A stretch of 64,000 nt of DNA from Rheum nobile (GCA_027886185.1 WOAB01000893.1:3348001-3412000), one strand, 5' to 3'. Shown: positions 1 to 12,140, counted from the first letter of the stretch. Numbers and translations: made by a program. Notes: a model not told the origin generated them from the letters alone.

Positions 1-991
1 TCCTATAGTTGTTCTTATCCCGATCTTAGATAACTATTAGTTCTACCAGCCCTAATAGTACTTATTACTAAATCAAATCCGAAAACCTTCAAGACTCAAT
101 GAAGCAATAGCATTCAACCAAGGATTCAACAAGATACATGCAGTAGAAACAACCCGTTACTATAAGCATGCAATTAACTCTCTCTCACGATGAAGTGCTC
201 GGATCCCCTATACGCAACAATCGTGCTCGCTACTAGATATGCAACCCGAACCCGGAATCACAAGTCCTAGCAATTAGGAAGATATCAATAAACCTAGGTG
301 ATCAATCTAGATAGATCAACATAAACCAATAATCAATCAAGCATAAGAGAATTAATCCAACTAGATAGGAAAACGAACAAGAGTAGAAAACTCACAACCA
401 ATCAATTGCTGGCTTCAAACTGTCAAGTGCAACAATGGAGGTTTAGTTCTCCATTAGGGTTTGTGAGAGAAAAATACGTAAAACGGTGGCAACTAGGGTT
501 TTTTCACAAAGTGTTCTAAAATAGTCTTAAATACTAGGAAACCAATATGGAATAAAATAAGGAAATAATAACATTCCGAAATATAAAGTCTCGGATAAAA
601 GAAAAACAGAAATAAAACTCGCAAATAAATCTCGTCAGCGCCTTACCACCGCGGGGTGCGGTGGCCTTCCTGCCGCGGGGGGCGGTAAGCTGCCGTGGCC
701 AGGCGTCAGCTCTTCTTGCCGCTGGGGGCGGTGGTCTTCAGACTCGTCTTCTTCTTCTCCTAGCTTGCCTCGCACCACTTCTTAGCGCATCTCTTCACTC
801 CATTGGCGTCTTCTATTGGTGGCTTCCTCCTCAGTGTCTCCAGTGATCTCCAATATAGCTCAAACACTCCTAATAACACCAAACTTCGCCCCCAAACACC
901 ATGCACATGAATGTGCCTAAATCTACCCGAATGGCACCAATAAACCCTCTAATGACTCTTACTTAAGCTCTATAAAGTAGCGCTTATCACA
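1..991 (-). mobile_element. LTR (partial) of a minus-strand LTR retrotransposon, element G
   Basis: Read on the minus strand, this stretch begins TGTGATAAGCGC at 991, abutting coding sequence of element F. It has a TATA-like TATTTAAG at 533-526 followed by a leader-like region. No long reading frame is present; the open frame at 661-846 starts at GTG and looks spurious. The abrupt break in F's reading frame at a TG dinucleotide suggests a 5' LTR inserted into F, with a possible target duplication CTTCC at 992-996 whose partner would lie off the window. No primer-binding site is visible in 1-985, so the LTR/internal boundary is unresolved and the family is unknown. Confidence 0.45.
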
Positions 992-1493
992 CTTCCTCTT
1001 GAAAGAGATCATCGAACTCTAACAAAAGGCGAGTGATGGGCTGCGGGAGTCTTTCAAGATCATTCAAGTTGAGAAGGATGTCCTTGCGAATGAACAAGAG
1101 ACAAGACTCTTCACGCTTGAAGGCTTGATTGACCTCCTTGGACCGAGCTAAGAGCATATGACTAGAGGCACCTCCCTTGCCCCCAATCGCCATTTTCTTA
1201 CCTTTGGCTTGCTCCTTAGCTTGGACCCGACGTTGCTCCTTAGCCACATGATCAGCCATGATTTCTTGAGGAGCTAAGGGATGAAGAGTAATCCTTTTCC
1301 CACGTAAATGGAAGGAATACTCATTGCTCACCCCTTGGTGTATGACACCCCTATCAAACTGCCATGGCCTCCCCAAAAGAAGGTGACAAGCAGTCATAGG
1401 CAACACATCACACAAGACCTCATATTCATAGCCACCAATGGTGAACTTGATTATGGCTTGCTCCTTAACCTTTAGAGGGGTGTCGGAATTCAA
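987..1493 (-). pseudogene. Element F protease region, C-terminal part
   Basis: This 168-codon frame continues the retroviral-type aspartic protease of element F. It carries the second half of the fold, with the CHLLLGRPWQFDR motif around residues 36-48, and then a linker toward reverse transcriptase ending FDDLFQEEV. Its frame differs from that of the upstream gag-protease frame (ends 1490), so a small deletion or frameshift near 1490 broke the polyprotein. The ATG is only the first in the open stretch. The last codon and stop (TGTGA) come from the abutting LTR of G. The same segment occurs in element D at about 32.1 kb. Confidence 0.7.
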
Positions 1494-2824
1494 CCAACAA
1501 AGGGTGTAGGTTGTGGGTGAGGAGTAGTGCTTAGGTTGAACCTAGACACTACTTCTTGGTCAATGATATTACAACATGACCCCCCATCAATTATCATGCT
1601 ACACACCTTTCCATTAATAATGCACCTAGTATGGAAGATGGTCTCCCTTTGGCTAGGTACACTAGGTCCCTCTGAGGCTATGAGCACTTTCTTAGCCACA
1701 AAACAGTCCCCTTGGGCTGCAACAACATGTACCTCTTCCTCGGCCTCCTCATTCTCAACAACCTCTTCTTCATACTCATCCTCGGATTCATATTCTCCTA
1801 GAGTATTAAGTAGAACTTGTCTTTTTGAGGGGCAATCCCGGGCAAAGTGCCCCCTTCCTAGACACTTGTAACACATGATGTCGCTTGCTCGGTTCTCACC
1901 CTCCCTTCGTTGGGTTTGAACTTGGCTAGGGGGTTCTCGTCTAGGGTGACTAGGTTTATCACCTCTAGTTGGTTCCAAGCAAGTAGGTGTAGGTGGTGCT
2001 CCTTTGGAGCCTTGCCAAGGGCGTGAGCTATTCCCTTGGAGGCGTCTTGAAGACAATGCTTTATACATATGATTAGTATAATGAAGCACTTCTTCCATAG
2101 GCGTCCCACGAGGAAAATGTTGCTTACTCACGACCGTTTTGAGTTCATTATTGAGATGGTTAATGAATTTGGAAATAAGATACCCTTCGGGAACTCTAAG
2201 TCCGGACCTAAAGACCAAGGTCTTTAGCTCCGTATAGAACTCATCCGGGGTTTTATTCCCTTGTTCGAGTTGTTCCAATCTCTCATGAACTCTCTCGGCA
2301 TAGTCATCTAGAACAAACCTATCCCTAAGAGCCCGTTTGAGTTCTTGCCATGTGGTCACTTGGGGGTGTCCAGGGAACTCTCGTTCCTCCTTGTCCCCAA
2401 GCCACCATTGATAAGCAAAGCCTTCAAACTTGATTGTAGATATAGCTACTCGTTGAGCTTCCGAGTAGTTATAGTACTGGAATATTTGATCGTTTTTTTG
2501 TTCCCAATCAAGATATACCTCGGGCTCACAATTTAAACCAAAACTTTGTACCTCCAATTTTACGCCATGTGGTCGTGGCTGCTCCCAATTGGCCAGGTAT
2601 TGGTTGCCATAGCCGCCGGCACCGCGTGGCTCATAGGGCATGTAGCCGCCTTGCCCTTGTCCTTGGGATGCTCCGTCTCTGCTTGGCGCATTCCTTAGGG
2701 GGTGCAGCAAGGGTCCGTGAGACCTAGGAAGGTCATTGGGCTGCATCCTTGATTGCTCCCCAAGCCTTAGTCCAGAATCTGCATGGTTAGTTCTAAAAGG
2801 CATGGTAGTAAAAGCAAAAGGCAA
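1490..2824 (-). pseudogene. Element F gag with zinc knuckle and start of protease
   Basis: This is the capsid/nucleocapsid part of a gypsy polyprotein. The Retrotrans_gag fold is at about residues 85-235 (WEQKNDQIFQYY, then QWWLGD, then TPDEFYTELKTL). A single CCHC knuckle, CYKCLGRGHFARDC, lies near residue 320. An acidic linker follows, then the protease active-site segment IIDGGSCCNII near residue 412. The frame is the same as the N-terminal gag piece at 2846-3247 and is separated from it only by an in-frame TAA (2846-2848). The 3' end is lost to a frameshift just after the protease loop. Gag packages element RNA in cytoplasmic particles; this copy cannot make a full polyprotein. Confidence 0.8.
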
Positions 2825-2845
2825 GGAAAAGTTAGAAGAGGCATA

Positions 2846-3247
2846 TTATTCCCTTGTAGTACTCATGTTATGTGCATGCCCTTGGAAGCCCTCGGTCACG
2901 GCATGGTTTGCCACTCCCGGAGTTGGCAAAGGCCAAGTTATCATAGGCACCGAGAGTTGATCACCCGGCGGCGCAAGGCCTAGCACGGAGGAGGTGTCGG
3001 CGCTTACTCGCGGTTGAGACCCTCCTTGACCTTGGACGGATGAGACGCCTGACATGGTCCTCCATTTCTCTTCCATGGCGCGCATGAAGGCAGCTTGCTC
3101 CTCCCTCATGGCGCTCAAGTGTTGACGGGTGCGCTCGTCGGCTTCCTCTTTAGAAGTTTGAAGGGCTTGGAGAAGTGTCTCCATGGTGATTGCCGAGACC
3201 TCCTTGGGGTCCTCATTAGTTGCTTGCTTATCTTTGGGATTCACCAT
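2846..3247 (-). pseudogene. Element F gag N-terminal segment
   Basis: This 133-codon frame begins with ATG at 3247, the likely original gag start, about 0.9 kb downstream of the primer-binding site. The peptide begins MVNPKDKQATNED. It has a charged helical region with coiled-coil character (residues 22-60: LLQALQTSKEEADERTRQHL and on) and then a Gly/Ser/Pro-rich stretch. It ends at TAA (2848-2846), directly in frame with the next gag segment, so one nonsense change separates them. No independent function is implied. Gag N-termini of this lineage are poorly conserved, so identification rests on position and frame continuity. Confidence 0.65.
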
Positions 3248-4165
3248 CTCTAACCTTCACAAAACAAGAACATGACAGCCACAAAAATCCAAGAAAATTC
3301 CAACAAGGTACGTAACAAGTAAGATTGCCAAATTTGCCTAATTTAAATTAGGACTCGGAATCCAACAAGTTCTTGGGTTAGGGTGGCTCCTATATGCAAA
3401 AGTCTCACAAAATTGAAAATAAAGTGCACCACAATCCTTGTCAAAAGCTTAAGTTAATTCGCAACTCAAGCAATACTTGTAAGTACTTGTTTCCTATTAC
3501 CACTTACTAAGGTTAGCTCAAGCAAAAGGAATTACAACTTCACCTACAAGTGCTTCACAAAGAAAGAGTGTACGTCTTCTTTTCTTTTCTTTTTGACTAG
3601 TCTTGGTTTGCTCTTTTGTACAATATCAAACCGAGTTTTTCTAAGGTTCTTCTCTTTTTTTTTCTTTTTTTTGACATAAGAAATACATAAAATATAACAA
3701 GAAATTTGCAAGGCAACTCGAGTAACCAATAGCGTACGCACTTCGGATTCGTTCCTCCACAAGAAGGCCCGATTTGCAATTAACGTAGGCAATTTAAACT
3801 CGGATTGTTTATGTGCCAAATAAGGAAAGCAAAGACTCAAGATCCTATAACTAAATGCACGACTAAATGGGATTTAAGAGGTTGAAGGTTACACTTTTCA
3901 AATTTCAGCAAGCATTAATTGCATTCAAAGCACACATTAATTCCTAATTTGAAGGTTGTGATTCTTCAACTCCTAAAAACGTCTACTTCCTATAGGTAAT
4001 TCTGACTTCCAGATCTACTCTAGATGCAGGACACAAAACGCCAACAAAATCAAGAACAACTCTCGGACGCAAGACTCACAATTACCAATGCAAGGGCACG
4101 AAAATAAGGAACTTGTAGGACTTTGGCCCTTGAATTTAAAAGAGGAATTTGAGCAAAACTTACGT

Positions 4166-4177
4166 GCTCTGATACCA
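4166..4177 (-). promoter_or_regulatory. Primer-binding site of element F (tRNA-iMet)
   Basis: On the minus strand the sequence reads TGGTATCAGAGC, complementary to the 3' end of plant initiator-Met tRNA. It lies two bases inside the LTR edge at 4180. It fixes the orientation of the element and the inner LTR boundary. Confidence 0.85.
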
Positions 4178-4179
4178 AA

Positions 4180-5200
4180 TGTTGAGATCAAAGGATCTTG
4201 AAGCTACGGTGCAAGCTTTGCTCGTCGATGGAGGTGGAATCGCCAAACTAGGGTTCTCGGGTGGACGAAGGCGTGGCGGAGGCTCGAGGGTGGTTTGATG
4301 GCGGAGTTGTGACGGATAGTTGGCACACAAGATCTTATTTAGAGAGGGAAGAATATTGCACGCATAAGTGAAAGGGGAGAAGGAGTGTGGGAGATAATCT
4401 CACTCGGCACACTAGGGGTTTTGACGCAAGAACACTTAGGAAAAGAGAGAGAGAGAGTTTGAGATAATTTCTGGTTTAATTCATGCGTGCCTTTTTCCAC
4501 CTTCAAAGAGCCTTTAAATAGGCCTATAAAAATGGTAAAAACGCCTAAGAAAAATGCCAAAAGTCAGGCGCACAAACAAACCCTAAATTCACTACCAGAA
4601 ATGTCTAATTTAGGGACTTATTAAATTCAAGTGCAATAACCACCATGCAAAGTGGTGAATCTCTCAAGCATGGGCTTGGCCCATAAGAGTAGACATCTTG
4701 GGCCAACCCATGGTGAAGGAAGCGCCGGTCAAAAGAGATCCAGAAGCGGCGGCGCCTCCCTTGAAGTCCTACATGCCCCTAGCGCCGAGCTCCCCGGCGC
4801 TTGTTTAAAGGCAGTTGACGAAGGCGGCCTCGGCGTGGCTTAGGGTGGCTTGGCGTGCCAAACCCTTGTGGAGGTCTTGGAGAAGCTTCCTAGCCCTAGA
4901 TCTTGTGATGGCTCCAGGGATTGCCTTATCATCTTGGACATTGGCCTTGGTGACGCCTGCGCCCGGCGCACCCGACGCCTTGGCTTTGTCTTGGCTAATG
5001 CCTTGCTTTGGCTTGGCTTTGGCTCTCCCATGCATGTCTTGGCTAGCTCCAGCTCCAAGTGTATCATCCATGTGCTCCGCGCCTTGATCCAGCTCCGGGT
5101 CCTCCATAGTGTCCATGGAGAGCTCCTCGGCGTCCATGTCCTCGGCGGCGCCTATGTTGTCCTCGGTGTCTTGGCCTTGATGTGGCATGGTCACATCACA
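4180..5200 (-). repeat. 5' LTR of element F (~1.02 kb)
   Basis: The plus-strand copy begins TGTTGAGATC next to the primer-binding site and ends ACATCACA before plain AT-rich DNA, giving TG...CA ends. A TATA-like TATTTAAA lies near 4513-4520 on the minus strand. The inner border is firm. The outer border is inferred from the composition change and the CA end, because no second LTR is in the window. As in element D, the LTR also holds the last codons of the polyprotein. Confidence 0.6.
4805..5200 (-). pseudogene. Element F polyprotein C-terminal tail embedded in the LTR
   Basis: The minus-strand frame through the outer part of the LTR encodes an acidic stretch (EDMDAEELSMDTMEDPELDQ), then ITRSRARKLLQDL, and ends at a TAA at 4805-4807. 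The ITRSRA(R/K) motif is the usual C-terminus of this gypsy lineage and also occurs in the LTRs of element D (GPITRSRAKEIAN). In the 5' LTR copy this is a non-expressed duplicate; in the missing 3' LTR it would have completed integrase. The open frame continues upstream to 5257 in flanking DNA, which is probably chance. Confidence 0.6.
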
Positions 5201-6900
5201 ATATGTATGAACTAATCTAAACCTTATATTTGTTTGTATATTAAATTTCACATTCATTTTCTACCATGAAGATTGCTATATATTATTTTAACTTGATATA
5301 AGGGCATTTTATAGTATTCATAGTCAATATAAAAATAGACGGAGTTTTTTTTTACAAGAACGATGACACATAAGATAATTTTAATAATTTATTATGATTA
5401 TGTTATTTCTAAACCATAAATTATTAATATGATTTATTTTGATACTTTTAATAAACTTTAATTTTTTTACTTATTTTACCATTATTGATACAAAATCCTT
5501 CATAAATGTCGATATGGTTAGTTTACATTAATAATTTCTTAATTTATTGACCGTATCTAATCCTACTAGATCTTCCTAACATCATATTATAATTTTACTT
5601 CTCTAGAATTCGTTTGCTAACAAATCTATAAAGTTGTTATCATACACAATTAAATTTAAGATATCCTAATTAATTGTTAAATGTTAACTTATCTATCTAA
5701 TTTTGAAACTAATTTAATATCTTCATAGTTCAACTCAACTTAAAATTTATAAATAAACAATATTATAAATAATATAATTTCATGGATTAAATTAACTAAT
5801 ATTTATAATAATAAATATTTATTTTTGAATTAATGAGAAAATATGAGCTATCATAGACACAAAGTAAAATACTATTCAAAAATATAATTAATTCATTTTA
5901 AAGCAAACTTAATACACCAATAAGTCAATTTTAAATATTTAAGATAAGGAAGTGAAAAAACTTTAATGTTATTTTTAAACTAAGCCCAGTGTATGGAATA
6001 ATATAAACAAATTAATAAATTCATTATGAGATCATTATTAATGAATTAAAATAAATTGATGGATTTGATAATATAAATGTACATTAAAATAAATTCATGG
6101 ATTTGATAATTTCTAAAATTATTTACATTAATTAAAAGTTTAATTATTAATTGTAAAATTTATAATTGTTTATATTGAATTGATGAAACACGATTTTTAT
6201 TAAAGAGATCATTCTTACCAAAAAAATCTTACCCACATTTTTCATCAAATATTTTACTTTTTTTGTATGTTCAATTATATATCTTTATTAACTGATGTGA
6301 TAATATATCCTTTCAACATATCATTTCCTTTTTAGTTCTTATAGATTTATTATGATACATGTGAACAATATTGTTCAAATTTTCTTTTCTTTTTTACAAA
6401 TATTATGAGTTTATGATTAATATTTCTTCATAAACTATATACAAATACATCACTTCAACATATAGTTTTATTAAATATACACGTAAAAGTGATGTTAAAG
6501 CTATACTAAAACATCACCTTAATGAATGATTTTATTTCGTTTCGCAATTAACTGACCTGTATTTATTAGTATGGAATTATCCATATCCGAATCCAATACG
6601 GAAACATGAATCCGATCAATTTGGATTGTGATTGTAATAGTAGATGTCAATCATACATATTTCTATTTATCTTCGTCATGGATCAAACATACATTAAATA
6701 CTTGTACGTTTGTTATTTTATTTATGAAAATAGTTGTCTGTTATTAACCAAATTTGCAAGTTTGTCGTTGATGTAAAGGGAAAGGCCTGCAAATTCATAA
6801 ATTGTCAATTATAACCTTAAGTAACACTACAATATCGGTGCACTTGGTGGACCTTCAATGGCTAGCCGCGAGTGGACCTAGATTGAAACCACTTCTCTCC
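5201..6900. other. AT-rich intergenic DNA, nothing recognised
   Basis: This 1.7-kb stretch is strongly AT-rich with many short A/T runs and no open frame longer than background. I see no terminal repeats, tRNA-like cloverleaf or coding similarity. Confidence 0.6.
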
Positions 6901-6904
6901 CGGC

Positions 6905-7048
6905 GGCCATAAATTGGAGCAACTTCTCTCCCTTTGGCCACAAATTGGAGCGGTTTCTCTCGTGGTGGTCACAAATTAGAGCGATTTTCTGTCGGCGGCC
7001 ACAAAATGAAACGACTTTCCTCTTGAAGGCCACAAATTGGAGCAGAGA
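6905..7048. repeat. 31-bp minisatellite, about 5 units
   Basis: The core GGCCACAAATTGGAGC recurs with starts at 6905, 6936, 6967, 6997 and 7028, a 31-bp period with one 30-bp step. Units differ at several positions, so the array is old. A minus-strand open frame (6878-7129) spans it only because the array lacks stops in that frame; it is not a credible gene. Confidence 0.8.
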
Positions 7049-9258
7049 TAGAGTTTTGGAATGAATTTTGGGACAATATACTTTGGAGGATTTTGAGTCA
7101 ATACTCATCAAGCAGTCATATGGAATCATACAATTACATGCAAAGTTCAGTCACAGCTACACCACCATAGTCATCTTACCAAAATTACCAATTAAAGAGC
7201 TCTCCTTTACCACAAAATGACAAATGGAAAAATACAAAATCACAAGAAAAAGATCAGAACCACCAAGCTAATTGAAGTCAATTGCAAAATCGGTGCTTAC
7301 CCAGTTGATATAAATTATATCCAATTTTGGAAGGTAATGGTCCAACAGATGAAAAGAGTGCCTAAAATTAGCATAACTTCGGAAGTAATTGTATTGCACC
7401 AATTAACAATCTTTGAAATTATAGAAAACCATGAACACAACATTTACCTCTTGTTTCATCAAACGATCTACATTCATATGAAGCTACACATGTCATTTAA
7501 CTGTGAACAATATTACTAGGAATAGGTTAAGAGGAAAGCATCTAATAAATTATAGAAGTGAGAAGAGATTGGAAATCTGAAACAAACATCTAATAGTATA
7601 TGATCTAAGAAACAAAATTACAGATTGTATTAATTGTCTAGATTAAGAGTATCTCAAAAATAAATATGTGAGATAAAAAAAAAAGTATCTTTTACAGATC
7701 TTGTAGATATCTAAAACAAATTATATCACAAAATCAATAGATCAGTTTGAATCTGTCAATGGCCCAATACACCAGTCATCACAAAGATCTGAAAGATTAG
7801 CTACTGCAACACACCTAACTATGTAATTCACAGATGGTGATTAAAATCTTGTTGCAAAGGCTTCTGTTATCCCACCCAAGTTCCCTAGAGCTTCTCTAGC
7901 TATAACAACCCGCATTCACAAAGTAGAGAGTATTGGAAGTTTCAATAGATGCTTGAAGAATAGATATGCTCATCAAACAACAATTGGAGCAAAAAAGAAA
8001 AGATTAATAGGACCTGTAACATATTTGAAAGATTACGATCAACAATTGGTGTGGCTGTGCATGAATGATTAAGAAAGAAAAGTGCAATTTTAATGTGGTT
8101 CTAGACTTCTAGTAGTTCTTATTGAGAAAAATCTGCATCAAGCTTATCAAGATGATTAAGGACACATTTCACTACTTCCAAGACAATCCAACACCAGACT
8201 AAACTTGCAATACAATTGCTTAGGATCAAATTTGAGATCAAGCGAAGCCTAAATCATGCAAAAATTGGAAGTAGTCAGACAATAATGCGTGACAGAAAGA
8301 TGAATGGTTTCTCGAATTAAGTTGAAATAGTAAAGCATCTAAATTTGAGAATTCAGCGCTGAGCTTAGAGTAACAAAAAAGGAAGAACTTTACTTAGCTT
8401 CAAAAGGCTCTCAAGCAGTTACAAAAGAATGAGAGAAAAAAACCAAAAAATATCTACCAAGAAGAACATTGGAAATTTACTGTATATCAATACTATTGTA
8501 AGAACTTTATGCTAACTCGTACAAACAGAAAAAGCTCTTGAATATCAAAGGGTGAATTTGATTCAGATGTACCAAGGTGCTTTAATCAAACAGTAAACCA
8601 ATTGTAAAAACGATGAGCATCCTAACCCTAACCGATTGTTTTTAAATAAGTGAGGTGGATTATGTTGACAGAGCTAGGAAAAAAACAATTATGCACAATA
8701 AGTCATGTTGACATGAATAGAATCTAACCTCTTGTAACCGTGGACAATGGATGCTCAGAGGACAGATCTATGCAAAAGAGAATCAACAAAAATATCAAAT
8801 TAGTTGAATAGTGAATGAAATAGGCAAAAACACACCCTAAATCCTTAAATAGAAGGACCACATCTACAAAGGAACTGATTTCATATACGACTATACCTAA
8901 ATAACACAAAAATCAGAAAAAATGAAAAAACCTAAACACGAACAACAGGGGAGAAAAACCACCAATTTGTGCAGAGATTCCAACTGAAAAGCAGGGAAGG
9001 CAAGAGGAAGAAAGATAAAAGTGATGGTTTTATAGATTTGGAGCACATGGTTAATTCGGTTGAGAACATGGGATAGAGGATGGAGAGGTGGGCAACGTGG
9101 GTAGAAGAAGATGGAGAAGTGGCTTAGCAACTGCATTGTTATTATCACCTGCTTCACGCATATTTATTTATATCAAAAAATTTGGTTAAAATTTTGTGAC
9201 ACGTGTCAATCACAGAATTTGTCAATTGTACAAGACATAGGCTCTCCTTTAAAATGTA
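7049..9258. other. AT-rich intergenic DNA, nothing recognised
   Basis: There is no recognisable coding region, RNA gene or element end in this stretch. Short open frames at 7217-7519 and 8724-9157 have no recognisable motif. It abuts the Helitron-like end at 9259. Confidence 0.55.
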
Positions 9259-9940
9259 CTAGCATAGTCCTGTATCTCGCACGGATTTTATGAAATAATA
9301 AAATTAATACTTTCATAATTATAAAAATATAACGATTTCACAATTAGAAATTTTTTATAGTTAAATAATGTAATTTCTTTATCAAATTGATGACACTTTA
9401 AATCATTTAACATAAAGTATGATAATATAATAAAGTACCTAACAAAAATAAAGACTATTAAGATATATATTTTAATATAATAGATTGTTATATTTATTAC
9501 TCTTTTGTTTGATGATTAAATGTCATTTTAGATATTAAAGAGTGTCATTGTTAGAAAAAATAATAATCTTTACTTAGTTAATTTATTAATCTTTATTAAC
9601 ACTTGTTAATTGTAAATATTTATTTTACATAATAGTTGAAGACATGAGAAAAAAAATGGTTAGGTTGCCCAATTTTCAAGAGTAATCTTTATAGCTCATT
9701 AATAAAATGTCAATTAAAATATTCATATGTTGATTATTGATTAACGAAATTAAAAGGTTAGAATGACATGTAAGCCTATATTTCGACATTGTTGAACAAA
9801 ACAAAAGAAGATAATAAGGTACAATTAACATAATTGTTCTTACAACATAATATGTAAATGAATTACATAAATATATTTTTGATAATTGAAATATAATAGA
9901 TTGTCATAAAGGAGTTGCAGATAAACATAATATAGTTATT

Positions 9941-11555
9941 ATATTACAAAAGTATAATAAATGATGTGGCAAATTATGAAAACGACACATGTCATAGATG
10001 ATGCGACTTTATGAGGGGGACATATGGTCTTAGCAATATTTTAGCATTATAAAATTTAGATTTAGATTACAATACTATGAATTATGATATAGATACATTT
10101 ATGCAAGTAGATAAATAAACAAAATTATATATAACCTTATTTCAATAAATAAAAACAACTTATTAAGAGCATAATCACACTAAAAATTGATATAAAATCG
10201 TGTACGAAATAATGTCATATATATATATATATTATATTATAAAAGTATAATTAATGATGTGACAAATTATGGAAATGACACGTGTCATAGATGATGCAAC
10301 TTTATGAGGGGGAAATATGGTCTTAGCAATAAATATTTTAACATTATAAAATTCAGATTAAATTTATAATACTATAAATTATGATATAGATACATTTATG
10401 CAGGTAGATAAATAAACCAAATTATATATAACCTTATTTCAATAAATAAAAACAACTTATTAAGAGCATAATTACACTAAAAAATGATATAAAAATCTTG
10501 TACGAAATAATATCATATATTATATATTACAAAAGTATAATTAATGACGTGACAAATTATGGAATCGACACGTGTCATAGATGATGCAACTTTAAGAGGA
10601 GGACATATGGTCTTAGACAATAAATATTTTAGTATTATAAAATGGCAAAAGATAAGGTGAGGATGCTCCAAGACCGTCGGATCAAGAAATAGAGCGCCCA
10701 GATCAGCCAAGGAAAAATTCGGATACAATTTGGCACGGCCGAATTTTTCGCGGAAAAAACACGTCTTACGTGCACATGCATTTTGGTCCGTATGAACACA
10801 TACGTTGTTTCGCATGCACACACACGTTTGCATGTACACACACATGTCATTTTTGTATGCACGCGTAGGTTATTTTCATTGGTTTTCATACGTATGCACA
10901 CATGTCATTTCGTACGCGCTTTGAGTCATTTTTGCATGCACACATATGTTATTTTCATGTGCACACATGCACGACTACATTGTTTCTCATGCACACATAC
11001 CTCTTTCACATGCATACATAGCATGTAGTGCACTTCGTATGCACAAATAAGTCATTTTCACATGCACACGGTAGTATACTTCGCATGCACACAGTCGTGT
11101 TTTATTGTGCACACATTTTGTTCATTTCATATGAACGCACGCGTTTTATGCATGAACACAAAAATGAATGTCACGTGCACACCGTAGTGTATTTGGCATG
11201 CACGCAAATTTGCACTTCGCATGCACGCGAATCTGTCTTTTTTCGCGAATAATTCGGCCGTGCCAAATTTTTGCCAAATTTTTGAAAAGCGATTTGGCAC
11301 TTTGTTTCCTTCCCATCCGACGACTCTCATGCGTCTTCATTCCTCTCTTCCCTTCCCATCCTCACCGGATGCTAACCCTTATAAAATTTAGATTTAGATT
11401 ACAATAATATAATTATGATACAGATACATTTATGTAGGTAGATGAATAAACAAAATTATATATAACCTTATTTCAATAAATAAAAATAACTTATTAAGAG
11501 CATAATCACACTAAACTATTGATATAAAATCTTGTACGAAATAATGTCATATATA
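9941..11555. repeat. Tandem repeat of ~290 bp, three units (third split by a TIR element)
   Basis: Units start near 9941, 10234 and 10524 with TATTA(C/T)AAAAGTATAAT and share the order ACACGTGTCATAGATGATGC, ATATGGTCTTAG, ATAACCTTATTTCAATAAAT, ACGAAATAATGTCATATAT. Spacing is 293 and 290 bp. The third unit is interrupted at 10643/10644 and resumes after 11378. Confidence 0.85.
10644..11378. mobile_element. 735-bp non-autonomous TIR element, Mutator-like, with internal GCATGCACACA array
   Basis: It is flanked by a perfect 9-bp duplication TTATAAAAT (10635-10643 and 11379-11387) and interrupts the third ~290-bp unit, whose intact copies show the empty site. The ends are imperfect inverted repeats sharing GGTGAGGATG. 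A second inverted pair, TTTGGCACGGCCGAATT, lies near 10733 and 11255. Between them, about 20 imperfect units around ATGCACACA/TTTTC form an array. A 9-bp target duplication is typical of Mutator-like elements. There is no transposase; open frames in the array are repeat artefacts rich in His, Thr and Cys. Confidence 0.75.
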
Positions 11556-11733
11556 TATAAAAAGCAAGTAAAATTATGACAAATATAATCACATAATTAG
11601 AATAAAATCTATATAAAATTATAACTTATAAAACTAGATAATGACAAATGACAGATTACGAAGAAGATTGTAAAGAAAGATGACTTGGCTCAACATGAAA
11701 ATGTCAAGTGACATCAATCACTTCTACATTAGT

Positions 11734-12140
11734 TAGGAGTGGTAAGAGAGTGGATTCAGGAGAGGGAGTGCCCTCTCCGTCTATGTTCTCGTTTACCCTA
11801 TTATTCCCTAGTCCTTGTCCTCGTCCCCCTATGGGCCCTATTACCGTAAACAATCCTCATCACCGTCTATAAAAGAAAAAAACCTTAAAATTTGTTTGAC
11901 TGCATATAAATTAGGGTTTAGGGTGTAGAGAGTTTGAGATTTAGGGTTTACCATCTAGAATGTATGAGGTTTATTATTAAAGGGCATGGAACTTAGGCTT
12001 TAGGGATATGAAAATTATATATTTAGCGGGGATCCCCGTAGGTTTTCCCGTCCTCGCGCCGTGATTAAAAATTTTCTCTTGCCCTACCCCTATTGTGAGG
12101 AATCTGTATGATGATTAAACACCACCCATTACCATCCCTA
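11734..12140. mobile_element. ~400-bp MITE-like element, possibly hAT-derived
   Basis: The left end TAGGAGTGGTAAGAGAGTGG and the right end, read in reverse (TAGGGATGGTAATGGGTGG), form an imperfect inverted repeat. The interior has GC-rich blocks (GGGGATCCCCG) unlike its AT-rich surroundings. The 8-bp flanks do not match well, so the insertion signature is unproven. Confidence 0.4.

Larger units (their letters stand above)
992..5200 (-). mobile_element. Ty3/gypsy element F, truncated (5' LTR, leader, gag, protease)
   Basis: Reading leftwards, the order is LTR (5200-4180), tRNA-iMet primer-binding site, about 0.9 kb of leader (4165-3248), gag, zinc knuckle and protease. The coding region then stops abruptly at 992, at the position where the linker into reverse transcriptase begins in the related element D. 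RT, RNase H and integrase are therefore either outside the window beyond inserted element G, or lost. The gag and protease motifs (DGGS protease, CCHC knuckle) match the lineage of element D. One nonsense codon and one frameshift show that it is dead. Bases 5201-5205 (ATATG) would be its target duplication if the LTR end is right. Confidence 0.7.

Noticed and set aside
4339..4560. 73-codon minus-strand frame in the F LTR
   Set aside because: It overlaps the TATA-like region of the LTR and has no family features.
10783..11252. His/Thr/Cys-rich open frames on both strands
   Set aside because: They arise from the GCATGCACACA array inside a TIR element, which lacks stops in several frames. There is no start context or domain.
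9941..11555. CRISPR-like or regulatory repeat array
   Set aside because: Units are ~290 bp and directly adjacent, in plant DNA; it is an ordinary tandem duplication.
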